Assembly (NCBI RefSeq): GCF_001542625.1
Contig: NZ_CP016279.1
Coordinates: 6,944,001-7,008,000 of the forward strand
Length of the DNA: 64,000 bases
Reading direction: 5' to 3'
DNA from: Streptomyces griseochromogenes
Lineage (GTDB): Bacteria > Actinomycetota > Actinomycetes > Streptomycetales > Streptomycetaceae
In this document: in pieces, positions 17,623-25,808 of the stretch
Numbering within the stretch: position 1 is the first letter of the stretch
Layout of the letters: the number at the start of each line of letters is the position of its first letter
The notes under the pieces: model-generated
What the model was told of the DNA's origin: nothing
The model's database searches: none
The model's input: only the letters and a program-made list of their open reading frames with translations
Position numbers and translations under genes: made by a program

Positions 17623-17659
17623 GCTTGCTCACCCGCTCGCAACCAGCGCGTGAGCAAGC
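17623..17659. promoter_or_regulatory. Perfect 10-bp inverted repeat upstream of the DUF5519 gene
   Basis: GCTTGCTCAC at 17623-17632 is repeated exactly inverted as GTGAGCAAGC at 17650-17659, with a 17-base spacer. It begins 13 bases before the DUF5519 start on the minus strand. It could be a regulator binding site or a hairpin in the 5' leader. The rest of the gap up to 17884 shows no convincing gene. Confidence 0.5.
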
Positions 17660-17884
17660 ATTAACCAACCTGTTTCCCAAACCGGTTCGGACGCCTCCCC
17701 GCCGCCCTGGCATCCCGAACAGGCTTGGAACGGCACGTCGTTGGCCCTCACAGGCCCGCTGGACACAGGAGATCACCGCTGGTCGAGGGCGGGTCGCGGG
17801 CAGTCTCGGCCGATCGGACTCCCCACGACGAACAGCCTCACGTGTGACGGATCCGCGCGTCTGTTCCCATATGTCTCGAAGGTC

Positions 17885-18610
17885 CTACTCGGTCTGGTCC
17901 TGGGTGGCACGGCGGGTGATGGCCAGCCACTCCGGCGCCGTCTCGGCGTCGCCGTACGCGTCGTGCCAGTTCCACCACGCGTACGGCGCGGTCTGCGGAT
18001 AGCCCTCCGGTGAGTCCTCCCAGGTCTCCTGCCGCCCGAGCGCGGTCATGTCGAGATAGGTCCAGGTGTTTCCCATCGCCTCGTCACCACGGCTGTTGAT
18101 GAAGTAGGTGCGGAACACGCTGTCGCCCTCGCGGATGAACGCGTTCGTGCCGTGCCACTCGTCCACCCCGAAGTCGGTGTCGAAATCGTCGGTGATCGTG
18201 TACCAGGGAATCGTCCAGCCCATCCGCGCCTTCACCCGCTCGATGTCCGGCTGCGGCGCGCGCGAGGCGAAGACGAGAGTGGTGTCGCGGGCATGCAGAT
18301 GCGCGAGATTGCCGACGTGGTCGGCCACCATGGAACAGCCGCGGCACGCGTGGTCGGGCCAGCCGAAGACGCCGGGTTCGAAGAAGGCTCGGTAGACGAT
18401 CAGCTGCCGGCGGCCCTGGAACAGGTCGAGCAGACTCGCCCTGCCCTCGGGCCCGTCGAACTCGTAGCGCTTCTCCACCGCCAGCCAGGGCATCCGCCGG
18501 CGCTTGGCGGCCAGTGCGTCACGGGCGCGGGTCAATCGCTTCTCTTCCACGAGCAGCTGCCGGCGCGCGGCCTCCCACTCTTGCGGCGAGACGACGGGGG
18601 GTGTCTTCAT
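17885..18610 (-). CDS. DUF899 thioredoxin-like protein
   Basis: This 241-residue protein belongs to the DUF899 family of thioredoxin-fold proteins. It has RMPWLAVEKRYEFDGPEG, then the conserved HACRGCSM with C89 and C92 in a CxxC arrangement, and the terminal YAWWNWHDAYG. The fold suggests a disulfide or peroxide-handling role, unproven. I chose the ATG at 18610 because GGAAGG lies 11 bases upstream; a GTG at 18622 overlaps that site. It lies 24 bases after the ECF sigma gene and is probably co-transcribed with it. Confidence 0.85.
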   Translation of the reverse strand: MKTPPVVSPQEWEAARRQLLVEEKRLTRARDALAAKRRRMPWLAVEKRYEFDGPEGRASLLDLFQGRRQLIVYRAFFEPGVFGWPDHACRGCSMVADHVGNLAHLHARDTTLVFASRAPQPDIERVKARMGWTIPWYTITDDFDTDFGVDEWHGTNAFIREGDSVFRTYFINSRGDEAMGNTWTYLDMTALGRQETWEDSPEGYPQTAPYAWWNWHDAYGDAETAPEWLAITRRATQDQTE

Positions 18611-18634
18611 GATGACGTTCACCTTCCGGTTCGA

Positions 18635-19654
18635 TCAGAGGTCACGGAGCGTTCGGGGCAGCCCGAACAACGGGAAGAGGCCGTTGTCGCCGAAGCGGGT
18701 GACGGAGGAGATCCGGTCGCCCTCCAGCGTGAGCACCACCAGTCCGTAGGCGTGCGCGATCGGGCTGTGGGGATCGAGGAGGTAGGAGCCGAACGCGGGC
18801 TGGCCGTTGGCCCGCGTGGGCAGCAGGCGGAGCGCCTGACCGCCCCACCAGGGCAGGGCCTGGTAGAACCCGGCGATCGCCGTGGGTCCCTGGTATGCGA
18901 GGGGCTCGGGCGGCATCGTCAGCCAGGCGTCCTCGGTCAGCAGGGCGACCAGCCGGTCGACGTCGGAGTTCTCCAGCGCGTCCACGAACCGCCCGACGAG
19001 CTCGCGTTCACGGGGTGAGCGGGGCAGCGGCGCCCGCTCCCGGTCGCGCGCGGGCCTTTCGCCGCCGAGGGCCGTACGCGCCCGCTGCAGGGCACTGTTG
19101 ACCGAGACACCGCTGCTGTCGAGCAGGTCGGCCACCTCGGCCGCAGGGAATCCGAGCACGTCGCGCAGCACGAGTACCGCGCGCTGGCGCGGCGGCAGGT
19201 GCTGGAGTCCGGCCACGAACGACAGCGCCAGCGCCTCCCTCGTCTCGTAGCGGGCCTCCGGCCCCGGGGCGGTGTCCGGCAGGTCCTCCAGCAGGGCGTC
19301 CGGGTAGGGCTCGAACCAGGCCGGCTCGGAGCGGCGCGTGGGCTCGGGCACGTCCAGGGGGCGTCGGGCCGGCTGCGCGGGCCGCGGTCGGCGGCCCGTG
19401 TCGCGCAGCGCGTTCAGGCAGCGGTTGGTGGCGATGCGGTACAGCCAGGCGCGTACGGAGGCCCGCTCCCGGAATCCCCCGAGCCCGCGCCAGGCGGCCA
19501 GCAGGGTCTCCTGGACGGTGTCCTCCGCGTCCTGCACAGAGCCGAGGATCCGGTAGCAGTGCACCTGGAGCTCGCGCCGATAGGGCTCGGTGAGCTCGCG
19601 GAACGCTTCCCCGTCGCCCGCCCGGGCACGGTCCAGGGTCGATTCGATCACCAC
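18635..19654 (-). CDS. ECF-type RNA polymerase sigma factor with SnoaL-like C-terminal domain
   Basis: The protein (about 339 residues) has sigma region 2 (ELQVHCYRILGSVQDAEDTV, then VRAWLYRIATNRCLNAL) and region 4 (LQHLPPRQRAVLVLRDVLGF, then GVSVNSALQRART). It ends with an NTF2/SnoaL-like domain of about 120 residues. This layout matches ECF sigmas that carry their own C-terminal regulatory domain and lack a separate anti-sigma gene (TIGR02960 or SigG-like). Two adjacent GTG codons at 19654 and 19651 are possible starts, behind GAGGCGAGGAA. A palindrome overlaps the promoter region. Confidence 0.87.
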   Translation of the reverse strand: MVIESTLDRARAGDGEAFRELTEPYRRELQVHCYRILGSVQDAEDTVQETLLAAWRGLGGFRERASVRAWLYRIATNRCLNALRDTGRRPRPAQPARRPLDVPEPTRRSEPAWFEPYPDALLEDLPDTAPGPEARYETREALALSFVAGLQHLPPRQRAVLVLRDVLGFPAAEVADLLDSSGVSVNSALQRARTALGGERPARDRERAPLPRSPRERELVGRFVDALENSDVDRLVALLTEDAWLTMPPEPLAYQGPTAIAGFYQALPWWGGQALRLLPTRANGQPAFGSYLLDPHSPIAHAYGLVVLTLEGDRISSVTRFGDNGLFPLFGLPRTLRDL

Positions 19655-19712
19655 GGATTCCTCGCCTCGCCTCTTCCGGTCCTCCTCGGATACAGACACC
19701 GCGCGGGCCGGA

Positions 19713-19728
19713 AAGTCATCGGTGACTT
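19713..19728. promoter_or_regulatory. Palindrome upstream of the ECF sigma gene
   Basis: AAGTCA at 19713-19718 and TGACTT at 19723-19728 form a perfect 6-bp inverted repeat with a four-base spacer. It lies about 60 bases before the sigma start and 75 bases before the plus-strand gene at 19803. Read on the minus strand, the TGACTTTCC segment could serve as an ECF -35, so autoregulation is possible. Confidence 0.4.
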
Positions 19729-19802
19729 CCTCGGACCGGCCGTGTCTCAACCAGTGACCGCATTCGCGGCCGCGTTTCCCCCGAGGAACGGAGATCGCCG
19801 CC

Positions 19803-20282
19803 ATGAGGAACATTACGGGCAGCGCAATTCTGATCACCGGAGGTGATCACGGCACCGGCCGGGAGCCGGCGGAAGAGGCCCTGAAGAGACGCACGGAACG
19901 GGTGTACGCCGGTAAGGGCGTGCCCGCCGCCGTCCACGCGGTCCGCCGGCCGCACGGATCCTTCGCCGCCGGCGCGCTGGTGATCGCCGCGGGCGGCTAC
20001 GAGTCGACGCCCGTCGAACGGCACTGCCGCGAAGGCCCGCGCTCCGGACCCGCGTTCGGGCCCTGCCGCGTCGGCTCGCGCATGGGACCGATGCCGCTGC
20101 CGGTGGCGCCGGGTCTCCTGAACGTGGTCTGGACGTTCGCGGTCGCCGCCCTCGTCCTCGCCCGGAGGCAGCTGCCCGCGCGAGCCGCCCTCGATGTGCC
20201 CACGGCACCGGCGGTCGTGGGACCCGGCCCGCTGACCGTCGTGGCACCCTCGGCCGTTCCCGGCCCGACTCCATCGAAGTGA
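19803..20282 (+). pseudogene. Apparent chimeric relic: SDR N-terminus joined to DUF2182-like membrane segment
   Basis: The frame encodes 159 residues. Residues 1-37 (MRNITGSAILITGGDHGTG onward) resemble the first strand and glycine motif of a short-chain dehydrogenase, but the TGxxxGxG motif is altered. From about residue 54, GALVIAAGGYESTP, the cysteine-containing ERHC segment and LLNVVWTFAVAALVLARRQL resemble the C-terminal part of DUF2182 metal-binding membrane proteins. There the family pattern has YQLTPLK, a cysteine-rich segment, and GVMNLLW; the paired cysteines are mostly lost here. I infer a deletion fusion of two genes that is probably inactive, although a ribosome-binding site (GGAACGGAGA) remains. 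Confidence 0.5.
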
Positions 20283-20362
20283 GACACCAGCGCGGGACGC
20301 GTACGACAACCAGGGCCCCGCGCACCGGACATACGCGGCTCCGGCCGTGCAGGAGAAACGTC

Positions 20363-21049
20363 ATGAGCATCCGAAACGCCCTCGTCATCGGCGCCGGCGG
20401 CGGTGTGGGCCGCGCCACCGCCGACGCCCTCACCTCGGCCGGAACCCATGTCCTGGCCACCGGCCACGAGCGGGACGCCACGGATCCCGCGCAGGTCTCC
20501 GCGCTCCTCACGGAGGCCGACCCGGACCTCGTCGTGGTCTGCGCGGGTGCGCGCCCGCGGATGGCGCCGATCGAGGAGCAGAGCTGGGAGTCGTTCTCGG
20601 CGCCCTGGCACGTCGACGTCAGGATCGCCTTCGAGGTCGGCCGCGCCGCGCTGGCCCGTCCGCTGTGTCCGGGCTCGACCGTGGTCATCGTGTCGAGCGG
20701 GGCGGCGCTGGGCGGCTCACCGCTGTCGGGGGGCTACGCCGGCGCCAAGCGGACGCAGATGTTCCTGGTGGACTACCTGCAGTCCGCCGCCGACGCCCGC
20801 GACCTCGGCATCCGGTTCGTCGCCCTGGTCCCCCGGCAGTTGCTGGTCGGCACCCGGATCGGTGAGGCCGCGGCCGAGGCGTACGCCGCCGGGACCGGCC
20901 AGTCGGCCGATGCCTACCTGAAGGAGCACTTCCCGGTGCCGCTCGGCCCCGCCGGGGTCGCCCGCGCCGTCCTCGCCGTCGCCACCGGCGAAGAACACCG
21001 CCGAAAGACCCGGCTGGCCGTGACGGGCCAGGGACTCGAGGACATCTGA
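20363..21049 (+). CDS. Short-chain dehydrogenase/reductase (SDR)
   Basis: The 228-residue protein has the cofactor motif GAGGGVGRA starting at residue 10, catalytic S111/S112 in VIVSSGAALGG and the YxxxK pair Y125 and K129 in GGYAGAKR. It is an atypically short Rossmann enzyme with a brief second strand (ATGHERDATDP), so NADPH binding is plausible. The substrate is unknown. The ATG at 20363 follows AGGAGAAACGTC. It stands alone, 80 bases after the chimeric relic. Confidence 0.87.
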   Translation: MSIRNALVIGAGGGVGRATADALTSAGTHVLATGHERDATDPAQVSALLTEADPDLVVVCAGARPRMAPIEEQSWESFSAPWHVDVRIAFEVGRAALARPLCPGSTVVIVSSGAALGGSPLSGGYAGAKRTQMFLVDYLQSAADARDLGIRFVALVPRQLLVGTRIGEAAAEAYAAGTGQSADAYLKEHFPVPLGPAGVARAVLAVATGEEHRRKTRLAVTGQGLEDI

Positions 21050-21211
21050 TCCCCGCCCGGACCGCGGCACCGGTCACTTCGACGAGGCCAGATCCTGAAC
21101 CGCCCTGCCTCCGGCCGCCGGGCAACGGCGCGCATGACGCGGAACGCCACCAGGTCATGCGCGCCCCCGCACGCCCTTGCCCCGATCCGGCAACCCACCT
21201 ACGCTGACTTT

Positions 21212-22414
21212 GTGCCGCTACTAAACAAAACCCAAACGCACAGTGTCGTGCCGGGTGCCGGACTCACTCGGCTCCGGGTCGCCATCACCGTCTTCTTCGC
21301 CCTGGACGGGTTCATCTTCGCGGGATGGGTCGTGCGCATCCCCGACATCAAGCAGCAGACCCACGCCTCCGCGAGCGCGCTCGGCCTCGCCCTGCTCGGA
21401 GTCTCCGCCGGAGCCGTCGTCACCATGACCCTGACCGGACGCCTGTGCGGGCGGTACGGCAGCCATCCGGTCACCGTGGTCTGCGCGGCCCTGCTCTCCC
21501 TCAGCGTCATCCTGCCGCCGCTCACCCACTCCGCCGCCGCCCTCGGCGCCGTACTCCTCCTCTTCGGCGCCGCGTACGGCGGGCTCAACGTGGCCTTCAA
21601 CAGCGCGGCCGTCGACCTGGTGGCCGCGTTGCGCAGGCCGGTCATGCCGAGTTTCCACGCTGCCTTCAGCCTGGGCGGAATGGCCGGCGCCGGCCTCGGC
21701 GGGCTGGTGGCCGGTGTCCTCTCCCCCACACGGCACCTGCTCGGCATCACACTGGTCGGGCTCGTGGTCACCGCCGTCGCCGGACCCGCCCTTCTGCGGT
21801 ACGAGGCTCCGGTGACGCCGGAACGGCGGGAGGCCGGGCCGGAGGGCGGTGCCCGGCGGGCGGGCGGCCGCACCCGCGGGCTGGTCGTCGTCTTCGGACT
21901 GGTCGCCCTGTGCACCGCCTACGGAGAGGGGGCCATGGCCGACTGGGGCGCCCTGCATCTCCAGCAGAACCTGGCGGCGTCCTCGGGCACCGCGGCCGCC
22001 GGGTACGCGTGTTTCGCGCTCGCCATGACCATCGGCCGCCTGAGCGGTACGGCGCTGCTGGAACGCTTCGGGCGGGCGCGGACCGTGATCGCCGGCGGCA
22101 CCACCGCGGCGGCCGGGATGCTGCTCGGCTCGCTCGCCCCCTCCGTGTGGGCGGCGCTGATCGGGTTCGCCGTGACCGGACTCGGGCTGGCCAACCTCTT
22201 CCCGGTCGCCGTGGAGCGGGCCGGCGCGCTGGCCGGTCCCTCCGGTGTCGCCGTCGCCTCCACACTGGGCTACGGCGGCATGCTGCTCGGGCCGCCCGCG
22301 ATCGGTTTCATGGCCGACTGGTTCTCCCTGCCCACCGCGCTCACCAGCGTCGCCGCGCTCGCCGCCGTGGCCGCCCTCATAGGGGTGACGACGCGGAGCG
22401 TGATGAGGGGATGA
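21212..22414 (+). CDS. MFS transporter, YbjJ-like
   Basis: The 400-residue protein has about 12 predicted membrane segments. It carries the loop sequence GLNVAFNSAAVDLVAALRRP and PSFHAAFSLGGMAGAGLGG, a signature shared with the YbjJ group of uncharacterised inner-membrane transporters. The substrate is not known. The GTG at 21212 has no clear ribosome-binding site, and a leaderless transcript is possible. It follows the SDR gene after 160 bases on the same strand. Confidence 0.85.
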   Translation: MPLLNKTQTHSVVPGAGLTRLRVAITVFFALDGFIFAGWVVRIPDIKQQTHASASALGLALLGVSAGAVVTMTLTGRLCGRYGSHPVTVVCAALLSLSVILPPLTHSAAALGAVLLLFGAAYGGLNVAFNSAAVDLVAALRRPVMPSFHAAFSLGGMAGAGLGGLVAGVLSPTRHLLGITLVGLVVTAVAGPALLRYEAPVTPERREAGPEGGARRAGGRTRGLVVVFGLVALCTAYGEGAMADWGALHLQQNLAASSGTAAAGYACFALAMTIGRLSGTALLERFGRARTVIAGGTTAAAGMLLGSLAPSVWAALIGFAVTGLGLANLFPVAVERAGALAGPSGVAVASTLGYGGMLLGPPAIGFMADWFSLPTALTSVAALAAVAALIGVTTRSVMRG

Positions 22415-22483
22415 CCTCGCACTGCCCGGTGCGCGCCCATCGGTGGATCACGAGCGGGTGGCGGAGGGAAGGCGCGCCGCGCG

Positions 22484-22834
22484 GTGGACGACCACGGCGT
22501 CGTCCGGGAACTCGTCGAGAAGGGCGTTGACGACGGGGTCCCGGTGGACCGGCTCCTCGGTCCGGCCGGGCTCGTCGCGCGGAATGGGGCCGAAGACTTC
22601 CGTGAGGTCGTCATCGAGTTGCCGCGGCGGCTGACCACCGACGGACTGATCGCCGTCGGTGGTCCCGGCGAGAACGGATTCGAGGCCTGGCCGGAGACCT
22701 GCGACGAACTCCCGGCCAGGGCGGTCGGAGTGCTCGACGGCGTCGGCCGGAACCCGCGGCTCGGCGCGTACCGGCCGGCCGACACGCCGAAGGGCGACGC
22801 TGCCGCCTCGGGTGGGTCGAAGGCCCGGGCATGA
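22484..22834 (+). CDS. Hypothetical protein, possibly decayed
   Basis: The 116-residue frame contains VRELVEKGVDDGVPVDRLLG, NGAEDFREVVIELPRRLTTD and GLIAVGGPGENGFEAWPETC. It reads like a small soluble alpha/beta protein of a family of unknown function. The GTG start at 22484 has its nearest purine-rich site (GAGGGAAGG) too far upstream for normal initiation. A GTG at 22443 in another frame gives VDHERVAEGRRAAR, so a frameshift near the start is possible. The last 20 residues look like low-quality coding sequence. I give no function. Confidence 0.4.
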   Translation: MDDHGVVRELVEKGVDDGVPVDRLLGPAGLVARNGAEDFREVVIELPRRLTTDGLIAVGGPGENGFEAWPETCDELPARAVGVLDGVGRNPRLGAYRPADTPKGDAAASGGSKARA

Positions 22835-22924
22835 CCCACCAAAAGGGCGCGGCGGACGGGAGCAGCCGGTGCCCGGCGGAAAATGAGGCCCTTCGAGCAC
22901 ACTTCATCCGGCACACTCGGCCCC

Positions 22925-23665
22925 ATGGAGACTGCTGACTTCCTTCAGATCCTGGACCGGGAGGGCCGGTTGCTGGCGGCCGCCGCCGCGGAGGCGGGGA
23001 CCGGCGCCAAGGTGCCGACCTGTCCGCAGTGGCAGGTCGGGGACCTGGTGCGGCACACGGGCGCCGTGCACCGGTGGGCCGCCGCCCTGGTCGCCGAAGG
23101 GCTCACCGCTCCGCCCCCGCTCGGTGACGCCCCGGACCTGGACGGAGCCGAGCTGGTGGACTGGTACCGGGACAGCCACCGCCTGCTGGTCGACACACTG
23201 GCCGCCGCACCCGCCGATGTGGAGTGCTGGACCTTCCTCCCGGCGCTCTGCCCGTCGCCGCTGGCGTTCTGGACCCGGCGGCAGGCCCATGAGACGACCG
23301 TCCACCGCTACGACGCCGAGGCGGCGCGGGGCGGCACGCCGTCCCCGATCGCCACGGACTTCGCGGCCGACGGCATCGACGAGCTGCTGCGCGGCTTCCA
23401 CGCCCGCTCCAGGAGCAAGGTCCGCACGGAGCGGCCGCGCGCGCTGCGGGTGCGGGCGGTGGACGGAGGCGCGGACGCGGTGTGGACCGTACGCCTGTCG
23501 GCCGAGCCGCCCGTCACCTCGCGGGACGGATCCGGAGAGGCCGAGGCCGAACTGACCGGTACGGCGGACCAGTTGTACCTGGCGCTGTGGAACCGGACGC
23601 CGGTGCCGAGCGTGACGGGTGATCGCTCCCTCGCGGCGCTGTGGCGGGAGAAGTCCGGGATCTGA
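22925..23665 (+). CDS. Maleylpyruvate isomerase-family mycothiol-dependent enzyme
   Basis: This 246-residue protein has the DinB-like MDMPI N-terminal domain. The metal-binding histidines are expected in VRHTGAVHRW (H44, H49) and RQAHETTVHRYD (H122, H127, with E123). The C-terminal MDMPI_C part is at residues 150-246. Enzymes of this group use mycothiol, the actinobacterial thiol, as cofactor or leaving group. Only the original maleylpyruvate isomerase has a defined reaction, so the substrate is open. It starts at the ATG at 22925. Confidence 0.87.
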   Translation: METADFLQILDREGRLLAAAAAEAGTGAKVPTCPQWQVGDLVRHTGAVHRWAAALVAEGLTAPPPLGDAPDLDGAELVDWYRDSHRLLVDTLAAAPADVECWTFLPALCPSPLAFWTRRQAHETTVHRYDAEAARGGTPSPIATDFAADGIDELLRGFHARSRSKVRTERPRALRVRAVDGGADAVWTVRLSAEPPVTSRDGSGEAEAELTGTADQLYLALWNRTPVPSVTGDRSLAALWREKSGI

Positions 23666-23692
23666 CGTTCCGTCAGCCGATGCCGGTCGGTG

Positions 23693-24091
23693 TCAGTCGG
23701 AGGCGGTCAGCATCCGCGCCAGCACCGCGCGCTGCACGGGCCGTACTTCACCGTGCAGCGTGCGCCCCTTCGCGGTGAGCGCCACCCGCACACCCCGTCG
23801 GTCCTCCGCACACATGGCCCGCTCGACGAGGCCGTCCTTCTCCAGACGGCCGATGAGCCGGGACAGCGCGCTCTGGCTGAGATGGACCCGCTCCGAGATC
23901 TCCTGGACGCGGTAGGCACAGCCGCCGCCCGCCGTCACACCCTCGGCGAGCAGGTCGAGCACCTCGAAGTCACTGGCACACAGGCCGTGTCCGTGCAGGG
24001 CCCGGTCCAGCTCGCACTGGGTGCGGGCATGCAGGGCCAGAATGTCCCGCCACTGCTCCACGAGCGCCTGCTCGGCCTTGTTCGCCGCCAT
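23693..24091 (-). CDS. MarR-family transcriptional regulator
   Basis: The 132-residue protein has the MarR winged helix: ISERVHLSQSALSRLIGRLE as recognition helix and DRRGVRVALTAKGR as the wing. An N-terminal helix contains DILALHARTQCELDRAL. It is divergent from an MFS exporter with 85 bases between the starts, the common arrangement for a repressor of drug efflux relieved by the exported ligand. The start at 24091 (MAANKAEQ) gives normal MarR length; a longer frame would run through the operator. Confidence 0.9.
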   Translation of the reverse strand: MAANKAEQALVEQWRDILALHARTQCELDRALHGHGLCASDFEVLDLLAEGVTAGGGCAYRVQEISERVHLSQSALSRLIGRLEKDGLVERAMCAEDRRGVRVALTAKGRTLHGEVRPVQRAVLARMLTASD

Positions 24092-24121
24092 GAGCGCACC
24101 GTAGCAGAGAAACGGGATTGT

Positions 24122-24143
24122 TGCATCGTAATTAAATGCATTT
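24122..24143. promoter_or_regulatory. Probable MarR operator in the divergent promoter
   Basis: Two overlapping symmetric elements lie in the AT-rich gap: TGCAT at 24122-24126 inverted as ATGCA at 24136-24140, and the perfect 10-bp palindrome AAATGCATTT at 24134-24143. A further TTTGCAT half-site follows. They lie between the marR and MFS start codons and would allow one protein to control both genes. Confidence 0.6.
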
Positions 24144-24176
24144 GCATCCGATGCGCACGCATGTAGTGTCGGCGCC

Positions 24177-25667
24177 ATGACCTCTCCGCTCACCACCCCC
24201 ACGACCCCGTCGGCGGCGGTTCGCTGGACTCCCCGGCTGTGGGGCACCCTGCTGGTGCTGTGCGCCGCGATGTTCCTGGACGCGCTCGATGTGTCGATGG
24301 TCGGCGTCGCGCTGCCGTCCATCGGTTCCGATCTCCATCTCTCCACGTCGACGCTGCAATGGATCGTCAGCGGCTACATCCTGGGATACGGCGGACTGCT
24401 CCTCCTCGGCGGACGGACCGCCGATCTGCTCGGACGGCGCCAGGTGTTCCTGGTGGCCCTCGGCGTCTTCGCGCTCGCCTCGCTGCTCGGCGGGCTGGTG
24501 GACTCGGGCCCGCTGCTGATCGCCAGCCGCTTCATCAAGGGCCTGAGCGCGGCCTTCACCGCCCCCGCGGGCCTGTCCATCATCACCACCACGTTCCCGG
24601 AGGGCCCGCTGCGCAACAGGGCCCTCTCCATCTACACCACCTGCGCCGCCACCGGCTTCTCGATGGGCCTGGTCCTCTCCGGCCTGCTGACCGAGGCGAG
24701 TTGGCGCTTCACCATGCTGCTGCCCGCGCCGATCGCGCTGATCGCGCTCGCCGCCGGCCTCAAGCTGCTGCCGCGCAGCGCCCGCGAGGAGAGCCACGAC
24801 GGCTACGACATCCCCGGCGCCGTCCTCGGGACAGCTTCGATGCTGCTGCTGGTCTTCACCGTCGTACAGGCTCCCGAGGCCGGCTGGGACTCGGCCCGCA
24901 CCCTGCTGTCCTTCCTGGCCGTCGCCGTCCTGCTGACCGCGTTCGTGCTGGTCGAACGGCGCTCGCCGAGCCCGCTCATCCGGCTCGGGGTGCTGCGCTC
25001 GGGCAGCCAGGTCCGCGCCCAGCTCGGCGCGGTGGCCTTCTTCGGTTCGTACGTCGGCTTCCAGTTCCTGACGACCCTGTACATGCAGACCCTGCTCGGC
25101 TGGTCGGCGCTGCACACGGCGCTCGCCTTCCTGCCGGCGGGTGCGCTGGTGGCGGTGTCGTCCACGAAGGTCGGCGCGGTCGTGGACCGGTTCGGTACGC
25201 CGCGGCTGATCGCGGCCGGCTTCACGCTGATGGTCGTCGGATACGCACTGTTCCTGCGCGTCGACCTCAACCCGGTGTACGCGGCCGTCATCCTGCCGTC
25301 GATGCTGCTGATCGGCGCGGCCTGCGCCCTGGTCTTCCCCTCGCTCAACATCCAGGCCACCAACGGAGTCGAGGACCATGAGCAGGGCATGGTCTCCGGG
25401 CTGCTGAACACCTCGGTGCAGGTGGGCGGGGCGATCTTCCTGGCCGTCGTGACGGCCGTGGTGACGGCGGCCGCGCCCTCGCGCGCCACCCCGCAGGCCG
25501 TCCTCGACAGCTACCGGCCGGGCTTCATGGTGGTCACGGGCATCGCGCTGGCAGGCCTGCTGATCACCCTCACCGGACTGAGCGGCCGGCGTACCCGGCC
25601 GTCGATCGTGGTCGCCAGGTCCACCGTGGAGGAGGCGGAAGCGGAGCGCGTGGCGGTCCGCGACTGA
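24177..25667 (+). CDS. MFS multidrug exporter, DHA2 (14-TMS) type
   Basis: The 496-residue protein has the DHA2 hallmarks: motif C-like start MFLDALDVSMVGVALPSIG, motif A GGRTADLLGRR, and about 14 membrane segments, with VSGYILGYGGLLLL in helix 2. It would expel a hydrophobic compound by proton antiport. The divergent MarR protein and palindromes suggest induction by its own substrate. ATG at 24177 starts directly after the operator region. Stacked hairpins follow the stop. Confidence 0.92.
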   Translation: MTSPLTTPTTPSAAVRWTPRLWGTLLVLCAAMFLDALDVSMVGVALPSIGSDLHLSTSTLQWIVSGYILGYGGLLLLGGRTADLLGRRQVFLVALGVFALASLLGGLVDSGPLLIASRFIKGLSAAFTAPAGLSIITTTFPEGPLRNRALSIYTTCAATGFSMGLVLSGLLTEASWRFTMLLPAPIALIALAAGLKLLPRSAREESHDGYDIPGAVLGTASMLLLVFTVVQAPEAGWDSARTLLSFLAVAVLLTAFVLVERRSPSPLIRLGVLRSGSQVRAQLGAVAFFGSYVGFQFLTTLYMQTLLGWSALHTALAFLPAGALVAVSSTKVGAVVDRFGTPRLIAAGFTLMVVGYALFLRVDLNPVYAAVILPSMLLIGAACALVFPSLNIQATNGVEDHEQGMVSGLLNTSVQVGGAIFLAVVTAVVTAAAPSRATPQAVLDSYRPGFMVVTGIALAGLLITLTGLSGRRTRPSIVVARSTVEEAEAERVAVRD

Positions 25668-25685
25668 GCGCTCCGCGGGAAGCGC

Positions 25686-25717
25686 CGACGGGCCGTCGAT
25701 CACGCGCGGGCCCGTCG
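25686..25717 (+). terminator. Terminator hairpin after the MFS gene
   Basis: CGACGGGCC at 25686-25694 pairs perfectly with GGCCCGTCG at 25709-25717 around a 14-base loop. It begins 18 bases after the MFS stop codon and is the first of several hairpins before the DUF6332 gene. Confidence 0.65.
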
Positions 25718-25725
25718 TGGCCGGC

Positions 25726-25755
25726 CGCGCGGTTCCCCGCCCCTTCGGGGCCTGC
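25726..25755. repeat. Common streptomycete GTTCCCCG hairpin repeat
   Basis: The segment GCGCGGTTCCCCGCCCCTTC continuing into GGGGC resembles a short hairpin sequence found many times between Streptomyces genes, often as part of terminators. That statement rests on recollection; copies elsewhere in this genome cannot be counted from one window. Confidence 0.4.
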
Positions 25756-25757
25756 GC

Positions 25758-25786
25758 GCCCGGCGGGGCCGATTGCCCCGCCGGGC
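25758..25786. terminator. Strong hairpin with 12-bp perfect stem
   Basis: GCCCGGCGGGGC at 25758-25769 is exactly complementary to GCCCCGCCGGGC at 25775-25786, with a five-base loop CGATT. It lies 22 bases before the DUF6332 start, so it may end read-through from the MFS gene or shape the leader of the next gene. Confidence 0.65.
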
Positions 25787-25808
25787 GGCCGTCTGTGAGG
25801 CTGGGGGG

